From positions 3,805,001-3,869,000 of the forward strand of contig NZ_NQYC01000001.1 in assembly GCF_003600835.1 (NCBI RefSeq): DNA of 64,000 nucleotides. The letters are read 5' to 3'. Every line of letters begins with the position of its first letter. Position 1 is the stretch's first letter. Below are positions 1-9,314 of this stretch, in pieces. The DNA is from Bacillus sp. PK3_68 (lineage in GTDB: Bacteria > Bacillota > Bacilli > Bacillales > Domibacillaceae). A program made the position numbers and the translations under genes. Below the pieces are notes generated by a model. It made no database searches, was not told the DNA's origin, and was given only the letters and a program-made list of their open reading frames with translations.

Positions 1-1245
1 TTATTTAGTGCAGGAATGGGAATTGGGCTGTTATTCTACGGAGTTTCTGAGCCGATTTCTCATTATGCCTCTCCTCCATATGGAACATCTCAATCGATTG
101 AATCCGCAAAAATAAGCTTGGAACATACGTATCTGCACTGGGGATTTCATGCTTGGGCTATTTATGCAGTCGTAGCGCTTGCCTTAGCTTATTATAAATT
201 CCGTAAAAACATGCCTGGCTTAATGAGTGCCACCTTGTATCCGCTCATTGGCAATAAAGCGAAAGGGCCGATTGGACATGCGGTTGATATTATTGCTGTA
301 TTTGCGACTGTATTTGGTGTTGCTGCGTCACTAGGGCTTGGCGCTTCCCAGATAAATAGCGGGTTCCACTATTTATTCGGTATGCCTATCAGCTTTAATA
401 TTCAACTCGTTATTATCGCTTTCACAACCATCCTATTTATTATTTCTGCTGGAACAGGTGTTTCAAAAGGGATTAAATATTTAAGTAATACGAATATGGC
501 ACTGGCTGTTATTTTATTTGTTTCTTTTCTCTTTCTTGGGCCAACTCAATATTTATTAGAATTGTTCTCTACTACATTTGGTAGCTACTTGCAAAATCTT
601 CCGAGCATGGGGCTGCGGTTTACCCCGTTTGATCAGGAAAGCAATCAATGGATTAAAGATTGGACGATCTTTTATTGGGCCTGGTGGATTTCATGGACAC
701 CCTTTGTAGGAACATTTATCGCACGTGTTTCTAAAGGGCGCACTGTCCGTGAGTTTATTATGGCTGTCTTGATTGTCCCGACAGTTGTCTGCTCGCTATG
801 GTTTGCTGTTTTTGGAGGAACAGGCATTTACTTTGATTTTGTAGAAGGAGCGAATGTAGCTGCTCAAAGCATTGAAACTTCTTTGTTCTTTGTATATAAT
901 CACATGCCTCTCGGAGGAATGCTATCAGCTGTCTCAGTGGTTCTCATTCTAACCTTTTTTGTCACGTCGGCCGATTCTGCCACGTTTGTTCTTGGTATGC
1001 AAACGACGAACGGCAGTTTAAATCCGCCATTCTTTGTCACGCTTAGCTGGGGAGTAGTTCTGGCGGCCATTGCGTCGGTTTTACTTGCATCAGGCGGGCT
1101 AGCTGGAATGCAAGCTGCTATCATTGTCAGTGCTCTGCCTTTAGGTATTGTCCTTTTATTTATGTCCTATGCCTTAATTAAATCGTTTCGGCAGGAACGA
1201 TCCTTAAGCAATCAGAAAGTGCAGCAGCATAAAAAATCGGCTTAA
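1..1245 (+). CDS. BCCT-family glycine betaine/choline transporter (5' end outside window)
   Basis: The reading frame is open from base 1, so the N-terminal part lies outside the window; about 414 residues of a family usually near 500 are present. This is a membrane secondary transporter for quaternary-ammonium osmolytes (betaine, carnitine, choline), normally sodium-coupled. The sequence shows the family motif GIGLLFYGVSEPISHY at the visible start and the tryptophan-rich signature WAWWISWTPFVGTFIAR near residue 225 of the visible part, with repeated hydrophobic segments and a short basic cytoplasmic tail. The family is clear; the substrate cannot be read from the sequence. A strong terminator follows at 1370, so this ends its transcription unit. 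Confidence 0.93.
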   Translation, partial: LFSAGMGIGLLFYGVSEPISHYASPPYGTSQSIESAKISLEHTYLHWGFHAWAIYAVVALALAYYKFRKNMPGLMSATLYPLIGNKAKGPIGHAVDIIAVFATVFGVAASLGLGASQINSGFHYLFGMPISFNIQLVIIAFTTILFIISAGTGVSKGIKYLSNTNMALAVILFVSFLFLGPTQYLLELFSTTFGSYLQNLPSMGLRFTPFDQESNQWIKDWTIFYWAWWISWTPFVGTFIARVSKGRTVREFIMAVLIVPTVVCSLWFAVFGGTGIYFDFVEGANVAAQSIETSLFFVYNHMPLGGMLSAVSVVLILTFFVTSADSATFVLGMQTTNGSLNPPFFVTLSWGVVLAAIASVLLASGGLAGMQAAIIVSALPLGIVLLFMSYALIKSFRQERSLSNQKVQQHKKSA

Positions 1246-1369
1246 AAGTTTAAAAATAAATAGAGTCCTTGGTTAGTCAAGCTCAATTCCCTGCCGTGAT
1301 CTTCACTAGCTAAGGAAAGGGATCATTTATTGTTTTACTTGTTTTTTATATCCCCGCTTACAAGCTTTG

Positions 1370-1404
1370 CCTGCTCTTAATTGTTGCTAGAGCAGGTTTT
1401 TTTT
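1370..1404 (+). terminator. Rho-independent terminator after the BCCT gene
   Basis: An 8-bp stem (CCTGCTCT at 1370-1377 with AGAGCAGG at 1389-1396) is followed directly by eight T residues. It ends transcription of the transporter upstream of the DUF202 gene. Confidence 0.85.
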
Positions 1405-1527
1405 ATGATCTTTTCTATAGAAAAACGAGCAGGCAGAGAGTTTGCAAGTTAATTTCATAAAGGTAAAATGGAATTAGAGAAAGAGGAGGCAAGGCAGTGA
1501 AAGAAATTTAATCGTAAGGAGATCATA

Positions 1528-1893
1528 ATGACAAGACAAAAAATGGATGAGTCTAAATACATTCAGCAGCACTTAGCTAATGAACGGACTTTTCTTGCCT
1601 GGCTACGCACAGGCATTGCTGTGGTAGGCATTGGTTTTTTGGCGGTAACACTGCACTTTAATTATGAAGCGAAGGTGAGCAAAGTAACTGATGAAATATC
1701 TTTGCTTATGATGATCTTTTCGATAACTGTCGGCCTGGCTATCTTGTTTACGGGGGCATTTAGCTATTTTATTAAACGGAAAGAAATTAACGCGGCCTCT
1801 TTTCGCTCATCAGCCATAATGATTGCTATTGTCACTGTTGCTGTCAGCATCCTCGTTTTAATGCTTGGTGTCTATTTTATATCGCTATTATGA
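1528..1893 (+). CDS. DUF202 (YidH-like) small membrane protein
   Basis: A 121-residue protein with the DUF202 hallmark ERTFLAWLRTGIAVVGIGF near residues 20-38 and three predicted membrane segments (about 28-47, 62-85 and 96-119). Start ATG at 1528 has a good ribosome binding site (AAGGAG). The biochemical role of this family is not established; members sit in the cytoplasmic membrane. The flanking genes are unrelated, so context adds nothing. Confidence 0.85.
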   Translation: MTRQKMDESKYIQQHLANERTFLAWLRTGIAVVGIGFLAVTLHFNYEAKVSKVTDEISLLMMIFSITVGLAILFTGAFSYFIKRKEINAASFRSSAIMIAIVTVAVSILVLMLGVYFISLL

Positions 1894-2029
1894 GCTGCCA
1901 AATAGAAGAACGGCAAAGCTCTTGACGAACTATTTCATTTGTCTTAACATACATATGGGGGTATGTGGTGTGTTGAACGGCTATTAACATTCCCTTAAAA
2001 TATACGTATCAACTGAGCTGGAGGGAACT

Positions 2030-2383
2030 ATGGTTATTTTTCTAGGCGTGATCATGTTGCTGATGCTGCCTGTACTATATAAGCGTTACGTACCGGTTGC
2101 CGGAACAGAAGAGGTGAATGAGTGTACTAAAAACGAGAATGTCTTATTGGTTGATGTTCGCGATTTTCACGAAGCCAATCGAAACCCGGTTTCGTCAGCT
2201 GTTCATATTCCTTTGCCTTATTTAGCGCGGCAGCACAGGGAGATTTCTAAAAAAGCAGTAATCGTTATTGTATCGGATAAAGTGCTCCGTAATTTAAGCA
2301 TTCGACAGCTGAAAAAATATGGCTTTGAAGTGAAAGGGTATTGCTGCAAAAAGAATGCTGCTTATTCTCCGCTATCGGCGTAG
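2030..2383 (+). CDS. Membrane-anchored rhodanese-like protein without the catalytic cysteine
   Basis: 117 residues. A hydrophobic N-terminal anchor (about residues 2-18) is followed by a rhodanese-like fold: the VLLVDVRDFHEANRNPVSSAVHIP stretch (residues about 38-61) matches the family core. At the position of the active-site loop, normally Cys-x5-Arg, the sequence reads IVSDKVLRN, so the persulfide-forming cysteine is replaced. A C-terminal CC pair (GYCCKK) is present but outside the usual loop. Start ATG 2030 follows GGAGGG. It resembles YqhL-type single-domain rhodaneses; without the cysteine, sulfurtransferase activity is unlikely. Confidence 0.7.
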   Translation: MVIFLGVIMLLMLPVLYKRYVPVAGTEEVNECTKNENVLLVDVRDFHEANRNPVSSAVHIPLPYLARQHREISKKAVIVIVSDKVLRNLSIRQLKKYGFEVKGYCCKKNAAYSPLSA

Positions 2384-2483
2384 TATATTTATATTTTCCA
2401 ATGACTGAAATGCAAGTTTCAGCTCGTTAAAGATTTTTTCCTGTTGGAGCACACAATTGAACAGTCCCAAGTCCATGTGAATT

Positions 2484-2522
2484 AAAAAAGCAGGCTCATT
2501 GTGCAAATGAGCCTGCTTTTTT
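2484..2522. terminator. Bidirectional terminator overlapping the 3' end of the minus-strand gene
   Basis: A perfect 17-bp stem (2484-2500 with 2506-2522) and a 5-base loop, A-rich on one side and T-rich on the other, so it can stop transcription from both directions. It includes the stop codon (2496-2498) and the last codons of the convergent minus-strand gene. Confidence 0.85.
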
Positions 2523-2888
2523 ATTGTTTTTAAAGTGAATTATTTGAGAAATAGAAGGAATAGATGTATGCAGATCAGGACGATTTTTGTACGAGCGATA
2601 GGCGAGAAGTTCACCGTTCCGATTAGTAACATCCAGCTGCAGGAGGTAGGAATCTCTCTTCTCCATATAATAGGAGGCCTGTTTGTCCTCTAACCTATAA
2701 AAGCTAAATGTGGTTCCTAGCCATGTTTTGGTAGTTATTTTCGTCTCAGGATGTGTGGAAATATACTCTTCCAGTTTGGCAATAGAAGTAGCGGGCGGGT
2801 TAGCTAACTCTATTGCTTTTTCTTTTACGTAATCTGCCGCCTGACTGAATGTATCTTTCGCTTTCTGAATGAGTTTATTTTTTTTCAT
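2496..2888 (-). CDS. Conserved hypothetical protein, paralogue of the gene at 55018-55359
   Basis: 130 residues, soluble, with an amphipathic lysine-rich N-terminus (about residues 1-28) and a mixed alpha/beta remainder. I do not recognise a named domain. It is clearly related to the 113-residue protein encoded at 55018-55359: both have a helical QAKDTF/QAKETL start, YxKEKxxEL, TKTWLGTTFSFY / TKTFLGKTFTFY, a line ending in LLQLDV / ILQLDA, and AYRSYK. The last residues are encoded inside a terminator stem. Start ATG 2888 is preceded by AAGGAG on its strand. Confidence 0.7.
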   Translation of the reverse strand: MKKNKLIQKAKDTFSQAADYVKEKAIELANPPATSIAKLEEYISTHPETKITTKTWLGTTFSFYRLEDKQASYYMEKRDSYLLQLDVTNRNGELLAYRSYKNRPDLHTSIPSISQIIHFKNNKKAGSFAQ

Positions 2889-3248
2889 TTGAAAACTCCT
2901 TCTTGTTTTTTATCTATATTCCCGTTTTTCTGATAGATTATCAGGAAACAAACTTCTGTTTGTTTAAAAATTTTAATGAATGTGTATCAGGCCTGCGTGC
3001 TTGTCAAGGTTTGAGGTGAATGTGGCACAATTAAGGCTTCTATCTAGGATCACAAAATTTTTGAGAGCTTTTTAAAAGAAGGGTTTCTATTAATCATTCT
3101 CAAAAATAGATTAATTATATCCAAACAATATATTGTTTGGATTGATCGTTAGCACATACAATAATTATCAAGAAGAGACAAAATATTTTTTAAAGCAGTT
3201 TGAAATAATCCAACAGAAAAGAAAATAAAATATTAACTAGCGGAAAGG
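2889..3248. promoter_or_regulatory. Divergent intergenic region upstream of gltB with two palindromes
   Basis: The 360-base region contains an inverted repeat AAACAAAC-ttct-GTTTGTTT (2946-2965), close to the minus-strand gene, and a perfect 24-bp palindrome at 3119-3142 (ATCCAAACAATA and its complement), about 120 bases before the glutamate synthase start. Both are good operator candidates. No particular regulator can be assigned: I see no gltC-like gene in the window. Confidence 0.5.
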
Positions 3249-3260
3249 GTGAAATGGATC

Positions 3261-6200
3261 GTGCTCCCACCAAAACAAGGACTTTATAACCCAGACTTTG
3301 AACATGACGCATGCGGCATCGGGTTTGTTGCCCATGTTGAAGGAACGGCTTCCCATAGTATTGTTAAACAAGGTTTATCGATGCTTTGCCGCCTAGAGCA
3401 CCGTGGCGGCCAGGGAAGTGATCCACTTACAGGAGATGGAGCAGGGATCATGGTCCAGCTTCCACATGAATTTTTTCAACTAGCTTGTTCACAACTGAGC
3501 ATACCGAATAAAGGAGAATATGGTGTTGGAATGCTCTTTTTGCCAAGAGAGTCTGAAAAAAAGAGAAAATATGAAAACATGTTGAATGACATCGTTGCAG
3601 AAGAAGGGCAGGAGGTGCTTGGCTGGCGCACGGTACCTGCTGATGGCACTGCGCTTGGAGAAAAAGCAAAGAGAAGCCAGCCCGCCATTCGACAAGTTTT
3701 TATAAAAAAATCAGACAGCGAAATGAATGAGCAGGACTTTGAACGCAAGCTGTATGTAATTCGCAGAAGAGCAGAAAAAGCTGTTAGGGAGAAAGAAATG
3801 CCCTGTGACGAAACTTTTTACTTTTCCAGTCTGTCTGCCCGGACAATTGTTTATAAAGGCATGCTGACGCCGGATCAGCTTCTTGCCTTTTACTTGGACT
3901 TACAGAATCCTATTTTTCAATCAGCATTTGCACTTGTCCACTCCCGCTTTAGCACAAACACGTTCCCGAGCTGGGAAAGAGCCCATCCCAACCGCTACTT
4001 GATTCATAATGGTGAAATTAACACGTTAACAGGCAATGTAAATTGGATGAGAGCGCGTGAACAGCTCCTGACAGCAGACCCGTTTGGCACAGATATAAGC
4101 AAAGTTTTACCGATTATTGATGAAGATGGGAGCGATTCGTCTGCCTTTGATAATTGCCTGGAATTTTTAACCTTATTCGGCCGTTCCCTCGCGCATGCTG
4201 CCATGATGATGGTTCCGCAGCCGTGGGAAAAAGATGAGTCCATGGATGACGCATTAAGAGCTTTTTACGAATATCACAGCCATTTAATGGAGCCGTGGGA
4301 TGGCCCGGCCGCCTTTGCTTTCACAAATGGGCTTCAGATTGGAGCGATGCTGGACCGTAATGGTCTGCGTCCAGCCCGCTACTATATAACAAAAGATAAT
4401 ATGATCATCTTTTCTTCGGAGGCCGGTGTGATTGAAATAGAAGAGGAGAAGATTAGCAGAAAAGAAAGACTGAGCCCGGGGAGTATGTTGCTTGTTGATT
4501 TAGCAGAGGGGCGGATTATAGAGGACGAGGAAGTAAAACGACAAGTTTCGGCGAGTGGTCCTTATCGTGAATGGCTTAATAAGGAATGTCTCAACATAGA
4601 ACAGCTACCGGCCCCTCGCAAGCAGCCCGTTCTGTCTACAGCTGACCTCTTACAACTGCAACAGGTCTTTGGATATACGTATGAAGAACTGGTCAAACAC
4701 TTAATTCCAATGGCAGTTGAAAAGAAAGAGGCGATTGCCTCCATGGGCAATGACACTCCTTTAGCCGTACTCTCAAACGCCCCCCAGCTTTTATATAACT
4801 ATTTTAAACAACTGTTCGCTCAAGTGACGAATCCCCCTATCGATGCGATCCGTGAAGAGTTTGTTACTTCTACAATGACCTTTCTTGGAGCGGAGGGAAG
4901 CTTGCTTGAAGCGCAATCGAAAAGTTGCCGTCATATCCGCCTAAAAACACCTATTTGTTCAAATGAGGAATTGGCAAAGCTGCGTGATAACAAGATGAAG
5001 TCCTTTCAGGCCAAAACTTTCCCGATGTTATTTGAAGCAGAAGGAGGAACAGGAACATTACAAAAGGCATTACACACACTATTTCATTCTATAGACCAGG
5101 AAATTGAAAAAGGAATAACACTTGTTATTTTATCCGATCAGCCTGTTAGTAAAAATCTAGCACCGATTCCGGCTTTGCTGGCGGTTAGCGGGCTGCACCA
5201 GCACTTAGTGCGCCGGGGGACGCGCGCAAAGGTCAGTATTATAGCTGAAACCGGTGAAGCGCGTGATGTCCATCAGTTGTGCCTGCTGATTGGCTACGGG
5301 GCAGATGTGGTTAATCCATATCTCGCTTATGCCTCTATTAAAGAAATGGTAAAGCAGGGCGAGATTCAACAGATTAGCTGCACTGAGGCTGTTGAGAACT
5401 ATATTCAAGCAGCTACAAGTGGGATTGTAAAAGTGCTGTCGAAGATGGGGATTTCGACGATACAGAGTTATCGGGGAGCCCAGATTTTTGAAGCTATCGG
5501 TGTTCACAAGTCTGTTATTGAGCACTATTTTACAGGTACAGCCGCCCGGCTTGGGGGAATCAAAATAGAAACGATTGCCGCAGAAACACTCATGCGTCAT
5601 GAAAAAGCATTTTGCAGAGAGCAAAGTGAAACGCTTGAATCCGGGAGTGATTTTCAATGGCGCCATGGTGGTGAGGCTCATGCCTTTCGTCCGACGACGA
5701 TTCATCTGCTGCAGCGAGCTTGTCGGGCGAACGACTATGAGTTGTACAAAAAGTATGCAGAGAAGGCGAATGAAGAGCAGCTTGTTTTTCTTCGCGGATT
5801 GCTCCAATTCAAAAAAACCTCCCCTATCCCAATTGATGAAGTAGAGTCCGTTGAGGCGATTTGCCGCCGTTTTAAAACAGGCGCGATGTCCTATGGTTCA
5901 TTAAGTGAAGAGGCGCATGAAACGCTGGCTATTGCGATGAATCGGATTGGCGGAAAAAGCAATAGTGGAGAAGGTGGCGAACATGCCCGCCGGTTTGTTC
6001 CTGATGAAAACGGTGATTTGCGTCGCAGCGCAATTAAACAGGTTGCATCCGGCCGGTTTGGTGTAACGAGCCATTATTTGATGAATGCGGATGAAATTCA
6101 AATCAAGATGGCCCAAGGAGCCAAACCAGGAGAAGGTGGACAGCTGCCGGGAAGTAAAGTGTATCCGTGGATTGCGGAGGTGCGCGGCTCTACACCTGGA

Positions 6201-7763
6201 GTGGGGCTAATTTCTCCCCCTCCCCATCATGATATTTATTCGATTGAAGATCTTGCCCAACTCATTCATGACTTAAAAAGCGCAAATCCTTATGCGAGGG
6301 TCAGCGTGAAGCTTGTAGCCAAAGCAGGTGTGGGAACGATCGCTGCTGGGGTGGCAAAGGGATTAGCGGATGCGATCCTGATTAGCGGTTCGGAAGGCGG
6401 AACGGGAGCGGCGCCACGCACGAGTATTAAACATGCGGGCATACCGTGGGAAATTGGATTGGCAGAAACGCATCAAACTTTGCTGTTGAACGATCTTCGC
6501 GATCGGGTGGTAGTAGAGGCGGACGGCAAGTTAATGACTGGCCGAGATGTCGTAATGGCCACATTGCTTGGTGCTGAAGAATATGGCTTTGCAACCGCTC
6601 CTCTCGTCGTTCTTGGCTGTGTACTTGTTCGTGCCTGCCATTTGAATACCTGCCCAGTTGGAATTGCGACGCAAAATCCTGCCCTGCGTGAGCAGTTTCT
6701 TGGGAAGCCAGAACATGTTGAAAACTTCATGCGTTTCATTGCGCAAGATGTCCGGGAAATCATGGCAGAGCTGGGGTTCCGAACGATTAACGAAATGGTC
6801 GGCCGGACAGATGTATTAATAAAAAGTGAAAGGGCCAACACTCATTGGAAAGCGAAAGATCTTGATCTATCAGCGCTTCTCTATACCCCTTCTTCTGCAA
6901 AAGTTGTTGCTATGCACAATTGCCGTACACAAAATCATCGTCTTGAGCAGTCGCTTGATTACAGGGAGATGTTACGAGTTTGTCAGCCAGCTCTTGAACA
7001 GCAGAGGCCAGTCAAAGCCAGTTTCTCCATTCAAAATGTTGACCGGACAGTGGGGACAATGTTAGGCAGTGAAATAACAGAGCGATACGGAAAAGAAGGG
7101 CTTCCCGCAGATACGATACAGCTGAAATTTACTGGATCAGCTGGCCAAAGTTTTGGGGCCTTCCTGCCGAATGGCGCCACGATGACGCTGGTGGGGGAAG
7201 CGAATGATTATGTTGGCAAAGGATTGTCAGGCGGAAAAATCATTGTAAAAACATCTGAAAAATCAATTTTTGTTCCTGAACAAAATACGATTATTGGCAA
7301 TGTTGCTTTTTATGGAGGAACAGCAGGAGAAGCTTATATCGGCGGCTTGGCGGGCGAGCGTTTCGGGGTGAGAAACAGCGGTGTGAGTGCAGTCGTTGAA
7401 GGGATAGGCGATCACGGATGTGAGTACATGACCGGAGGGCGGATCGTCATACTTGGATCTGTCGGCAAAAATTTTGCAGCAGGGATGTCGGGAGGAACGG
7501 CTTACGTCTATGTAAAACAACGAGCCACTTTCTTGAAAAACTGCAATCAGGAACTTGTTTATCTTGAATCGCTGCAAGTGAATGAAGAACAAGAAGAAGT
7601 AAAGCAGCTTATTTTGAACCACTATCATTATACCAATAGTTCAAGTGCCTGGCGTATTCTGCAAAATTGGGAGAAACATTTAACAAGATGGGTGAAAGTC
7701 ATTCCGAAAGAATATAAGCGAATGATCGAAGATGGGGAATCGCCTGTTGCGCTGACGCGTTAG
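3261..7763 (+). CDS. gltB: Glutamate synthase (NADPH) large subunit
   Basis: Called gltA in B. subtilis. GOGAT alpha subunit makes glutamate from 2-oxoglutarate and glutamine-derived ammonia. About 1500 residues, the usual length. In order: a class II amidotransferase domain starting at the mature Cys (DACGIGF, residue 18 here, preceded by a short propeptide); a central linker domain; the FMN synthase domain; a 3Fe-4S site CVLVRACHLNTC near residue 1120; and the glycine-rich C-terminal beta-helix (GGTAGEAYIGG, GMSGG). I chose GTG 3261 because AAGGGTGA lies 8 bases upstream; GTG 3249 is possible but has poor spacing. It heads the gltB-gltD-glnA-asnB-amt cluster. Confidence 0.97.
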   Translation: MLPPKQGLYNPDFEHDACGIGFVAHVEGTASHSIVKQGLSMLCRLEHRGGQGSDPLTGDGAGIMVQLPHEFFQLACSQLSIPNKGEYGVGMLFLPRESEKKRKYENMLNDIVAEEGQEVLGWRTVPADGTALGEKAKRSQPAIRQVFIKKSDSEMNEQDFERKLYVIRRRAEKAVREKEMPCDETFYFSSLSARTIVYKGMLTPDQLLAFYLDLQNPIFQSAFALVHSRFSTNTFPSWERAHPNRYLIHNGEINTLTGNVNWMRAREQLLTADPFGTDISKVLPIIDEDGSDSSAFDNCLEFLTLFGRSLAHAAMMMVPQPWEKDESMDDALRAFYEYHSHLMEPWDGPAAFAFTNGLQIGAMLDRNGLRPARYYITKDNMIIFSSEAGVIEIEEEKISRKERLSPGSMLLVDLAEGRIIEDEEVKRQVSASGPYREWLNKECLNIEQLPAPRKQPVLSTADLLQLQQVFGYTYEELVKHLIPMAVEKKEAIASMGNDTPLAVLSNAPQLLYNYFKQLFAQVTNPPIDAIREEFVTSTMTFLGAEGSLLEAQSKSCRHIRLKTPICSNEELAKLRDNKMKSFQAKTFPMLFEAEGGTGTLQKALHTLFHSIDQEIEKGITLVILSDQPVSKNLAPIPALLAVSGLHQHLVRRGTRAKVSIIAETGEARDVHQLCLLIGYGADVVNPYLAYASIKEMVKQGEIQQISCTEAVENYIQAATSGIVKVLSKMGISTIQSYRGAQIFEAIGVHKSVIEHYFTGTAARLGGIKIETIAAETLMRHEKAFCREQSETLESGSDFQWRHGGEAHAFRPTTIHLLQRACRANDYELYKKYAEKANEEQLVFLRGLLQFKKTSPIPIDEVESVEAICRRFKTGAMSYGSLSEEAHETLAIAMNRIGGKSNSGEGGEHARRFVPDENGDLRRSAIKQVASGRFGVTSHYLMNADEIQIKMAQGAKPGEGGQLPGSKVYPWIAEVRGSTPGVGLISPPPHHDIYSIEDLAQLIHDLKSANPYARVSVKLVAKAGVGTIAAGVAKGLADAILISGSEGGTGAAPRTSIKHAGIPWEIGLAETHQTLLLNDLRDRVVVEADGKLMTGRDVVMATLLGAEEYGFATAPLVVLGCVLVRACHLNTCPVGIATQNPALREQFLGKPEHVENFMRFIAQDVREIMAELGFRTINEMVGRTDVLIKSERANTHWKAKDLDLSALLYTPSSAKVVAMHNCRTQNHRLEQSLDYREMLRVCQPALEQQRPVKASFSIQNVDRTVGTMLGSEITERYGKEGLPADTIQLKFTGSAGQSFGAFLPNGATMTLVGEANDYVGKGLSGGKIIVKTSEKSIFVPEQNTIIGNVAFYGGTAGEAYIGGLAGERFGVRNSGVSAVVEGIGDHGCEYMTGGRIVILGSVGKNFAAGMSGGTAYVYVKQRATFLKNCNQELVYLESLQVNEEQEEVKQLILNHYHYTNSSSAWRILQNWEKHLTRWVKVIPKEYKRMIEDGESPVALTR

Positions 7764-7800
7764 CATCTGGAGGACTGAGCCCACGGAAAGGAGCTATGAT

Positions 7801-9285
7801 ATGGGAAAGGCGGCAGGATTTATAGAGTATAAACGTGAAGTGCCGGGCGAACGGGATCCAGGCGCTCGGCTAAGCGATTGGAAAGAATATCAACAATCGC
7901 TGCCAGAGGGAACATTGCAAAAACAAGGGGCTCGCTGTATGGACTGCGGCACTCCCTTTTGCCATACGGGGGTCCAATGGTCTCATTCAACAATTGGCTG
8001 TCCTCTATACAATTTAATCCCGGAATGGAATGATCTTGTATACCAAGGGCGTTGGCAAGAAGCGCTGAATCGTTTGGTAAAGACGAATAATTTTCCGGAA
8101 TTTACTGGGCGAGTATGCCCCGCTCCATGCGAGGGTTCTTGCACAGCGGCCATTAGTGATTCGGCCGTAGCGATCAAAAGCATTGAAAAAGCGATTGTTG
8201 ATAAAGGCTTTAAAGAAGGGTGGATCATTCCGAAGCCGCCAAGATTTCGAACAGGAAAAACAATTGCAGTGATCGGTTCCGGTCCCGCGGGGCTTGCCTG
8301 TGCTGATGAGTTAAATAAAAAAGGGCATTCTGTTACTGTTTTTGAGCGTTCTGACCGGGTTGGCGGCCTGCTTACGTACGGCATTCCAAATATGAAGCTT
8401 GAAAAGGAAGTGGTAGACCGCAGAGTGCGACTGCTGGAGGCGGAAGGGATTCAGTTTGTTACGAATAAGGAAGTAGGAAAAGATATGAGCGTTAAACAGC
8501 TGCAAGAACAATATCATGCTATTGTTCTGTGCACCGGTGCTCAAAAACACCGTGATTTGTCGATAGAAGGCAGGGGGCTGGCTGGGATTCATTTTGCAAT
8601 GGATTATTTAACGAATGCAACGAAGAAACTGCTGAATGAGCGCTCTTTAAAGGAAAAGGCTATTTCAGCGACAGGAAAGGACGTCATTGTTATTGGAGGG
8701 GGAGATACTGGAGCAGATTGTGTGGCAACCGCTTTGCGTCAGCGCTGTAAAAGCGTGGTTCAATTCGGCAAGCATCCGCAGCCACCAGCAACACGGTCAG
8801 CGGGCAATCCGTGGCCGGAGTACCCTCATATATTTTCCCTTGATTATGCCTATGCAGAATCGAATACTCAACTGGGAAAAGACCCGCGAGAGTATTCGAT
8901 TCTTACTAAAAAGCTTATCGGGGATAAACAAGGACGCGTCAAAGAGCTCCATACAGTTCAGGTGAAAAAAGTAACCGATGGAAAGGGTCAGCTTATTCTT
9001 CGGGAAGTACCAGGAAGTGAGAAGGTATGGCCAGCGCAACTTGTATTCATTGCCGTTGGTTTTAGTGGACCGGAAGAAGACGTTATTCAGGCCTTTCAAT
9101 TGACACAAGATAAGCGCAGCACAGTGCAAACACCGGCAGGAAGATACTCGACGAATGTGAAGGGAGTATTCGCCGCTGGGGATGTACGCAGAGGACAAAG
9201 TTTAGTTGTTTGGGCTATCCAAGAAGGGCGCAGTGCAGCCTGGGAATGTGATCGCTATCTGATGGAAAAGGCAGCACAACTATAA
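7801..9285 (+). CDS. gltD: Glutamate synthase (NADPH) small subunit
   Basis: Called gltB in B. subtilis. 494 residues, full length. The beta subunit oxidises NADPH and passes electrons to the large subunit. Visible are the N-terminal cysteine cluster [12 protein letters not shown] (residues about 42-53) with later CPxPCEGSC for Fe-S binding, a FAD-binding Rossmann motif [15 protein letters not shown] near residue 156, and a second dinucleotide motif [11 protein letters not shown] near 296 for NADPH. The C-terminal [17 protein letters not shown] is typical of the family. ATG 7801 follows AAAGGAG and sits 38 bases after the large-subunit stop, so they form one operon. Confidence 0.97.
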   Translation: MGKAAGFIEYKREVPGERDPGARLSDWKEYQQSLPEGTLQKQGARCMDCGTPFCHTGVQWSHSTIGCPLYNLIPEWNDLVYQGRWQEALNRLVKTNNFPEFTGRVCPAPCEGSCTAAISDSAVAIKSIEKAIVDKGFKEGWIIPKPPRFRTGKTIAVIGSGPAGLACADELNKKGHSVTVFERSDRVGGLLTYGIPNMKLEKEVVDRRVRLLEAEGIQFVTNKEVGKDMSVKQLQEQYHAIVLCTGAQKHRDLSIEGRGLAGIHFAMDYLTNATKKLLNERSLKEKAISATGKDVIVIGGGDTGADCVATALRQRCKSVVQFGKHPQPPATRSAGNPWPEYPHIFSLDYAYAESNTQLGKDPREYSILTKKLIGDKQGRVKELHTVQVKKVTDGKGQLILREVPGSEKVWPAQLVFIAVGFSGPEEDVIQAFQLTQDKRSTVQTPAGRYSTNVKGVFAAGDVRRGQSLVVWAIQEGRSAAWECDRYLMEKAAQL

Positions 9286-9314
9286 ATAAAATGCAACGTG
9301 AGGGAGAGAAGAAT

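Noticed and set aside
5205-5807. 200-codon minus-strand open frame inside glutamate synthase
   Set aside because: It lies fully antisense to a conserved gene with strong domain matches, has no family resemblance and is a composition effect.
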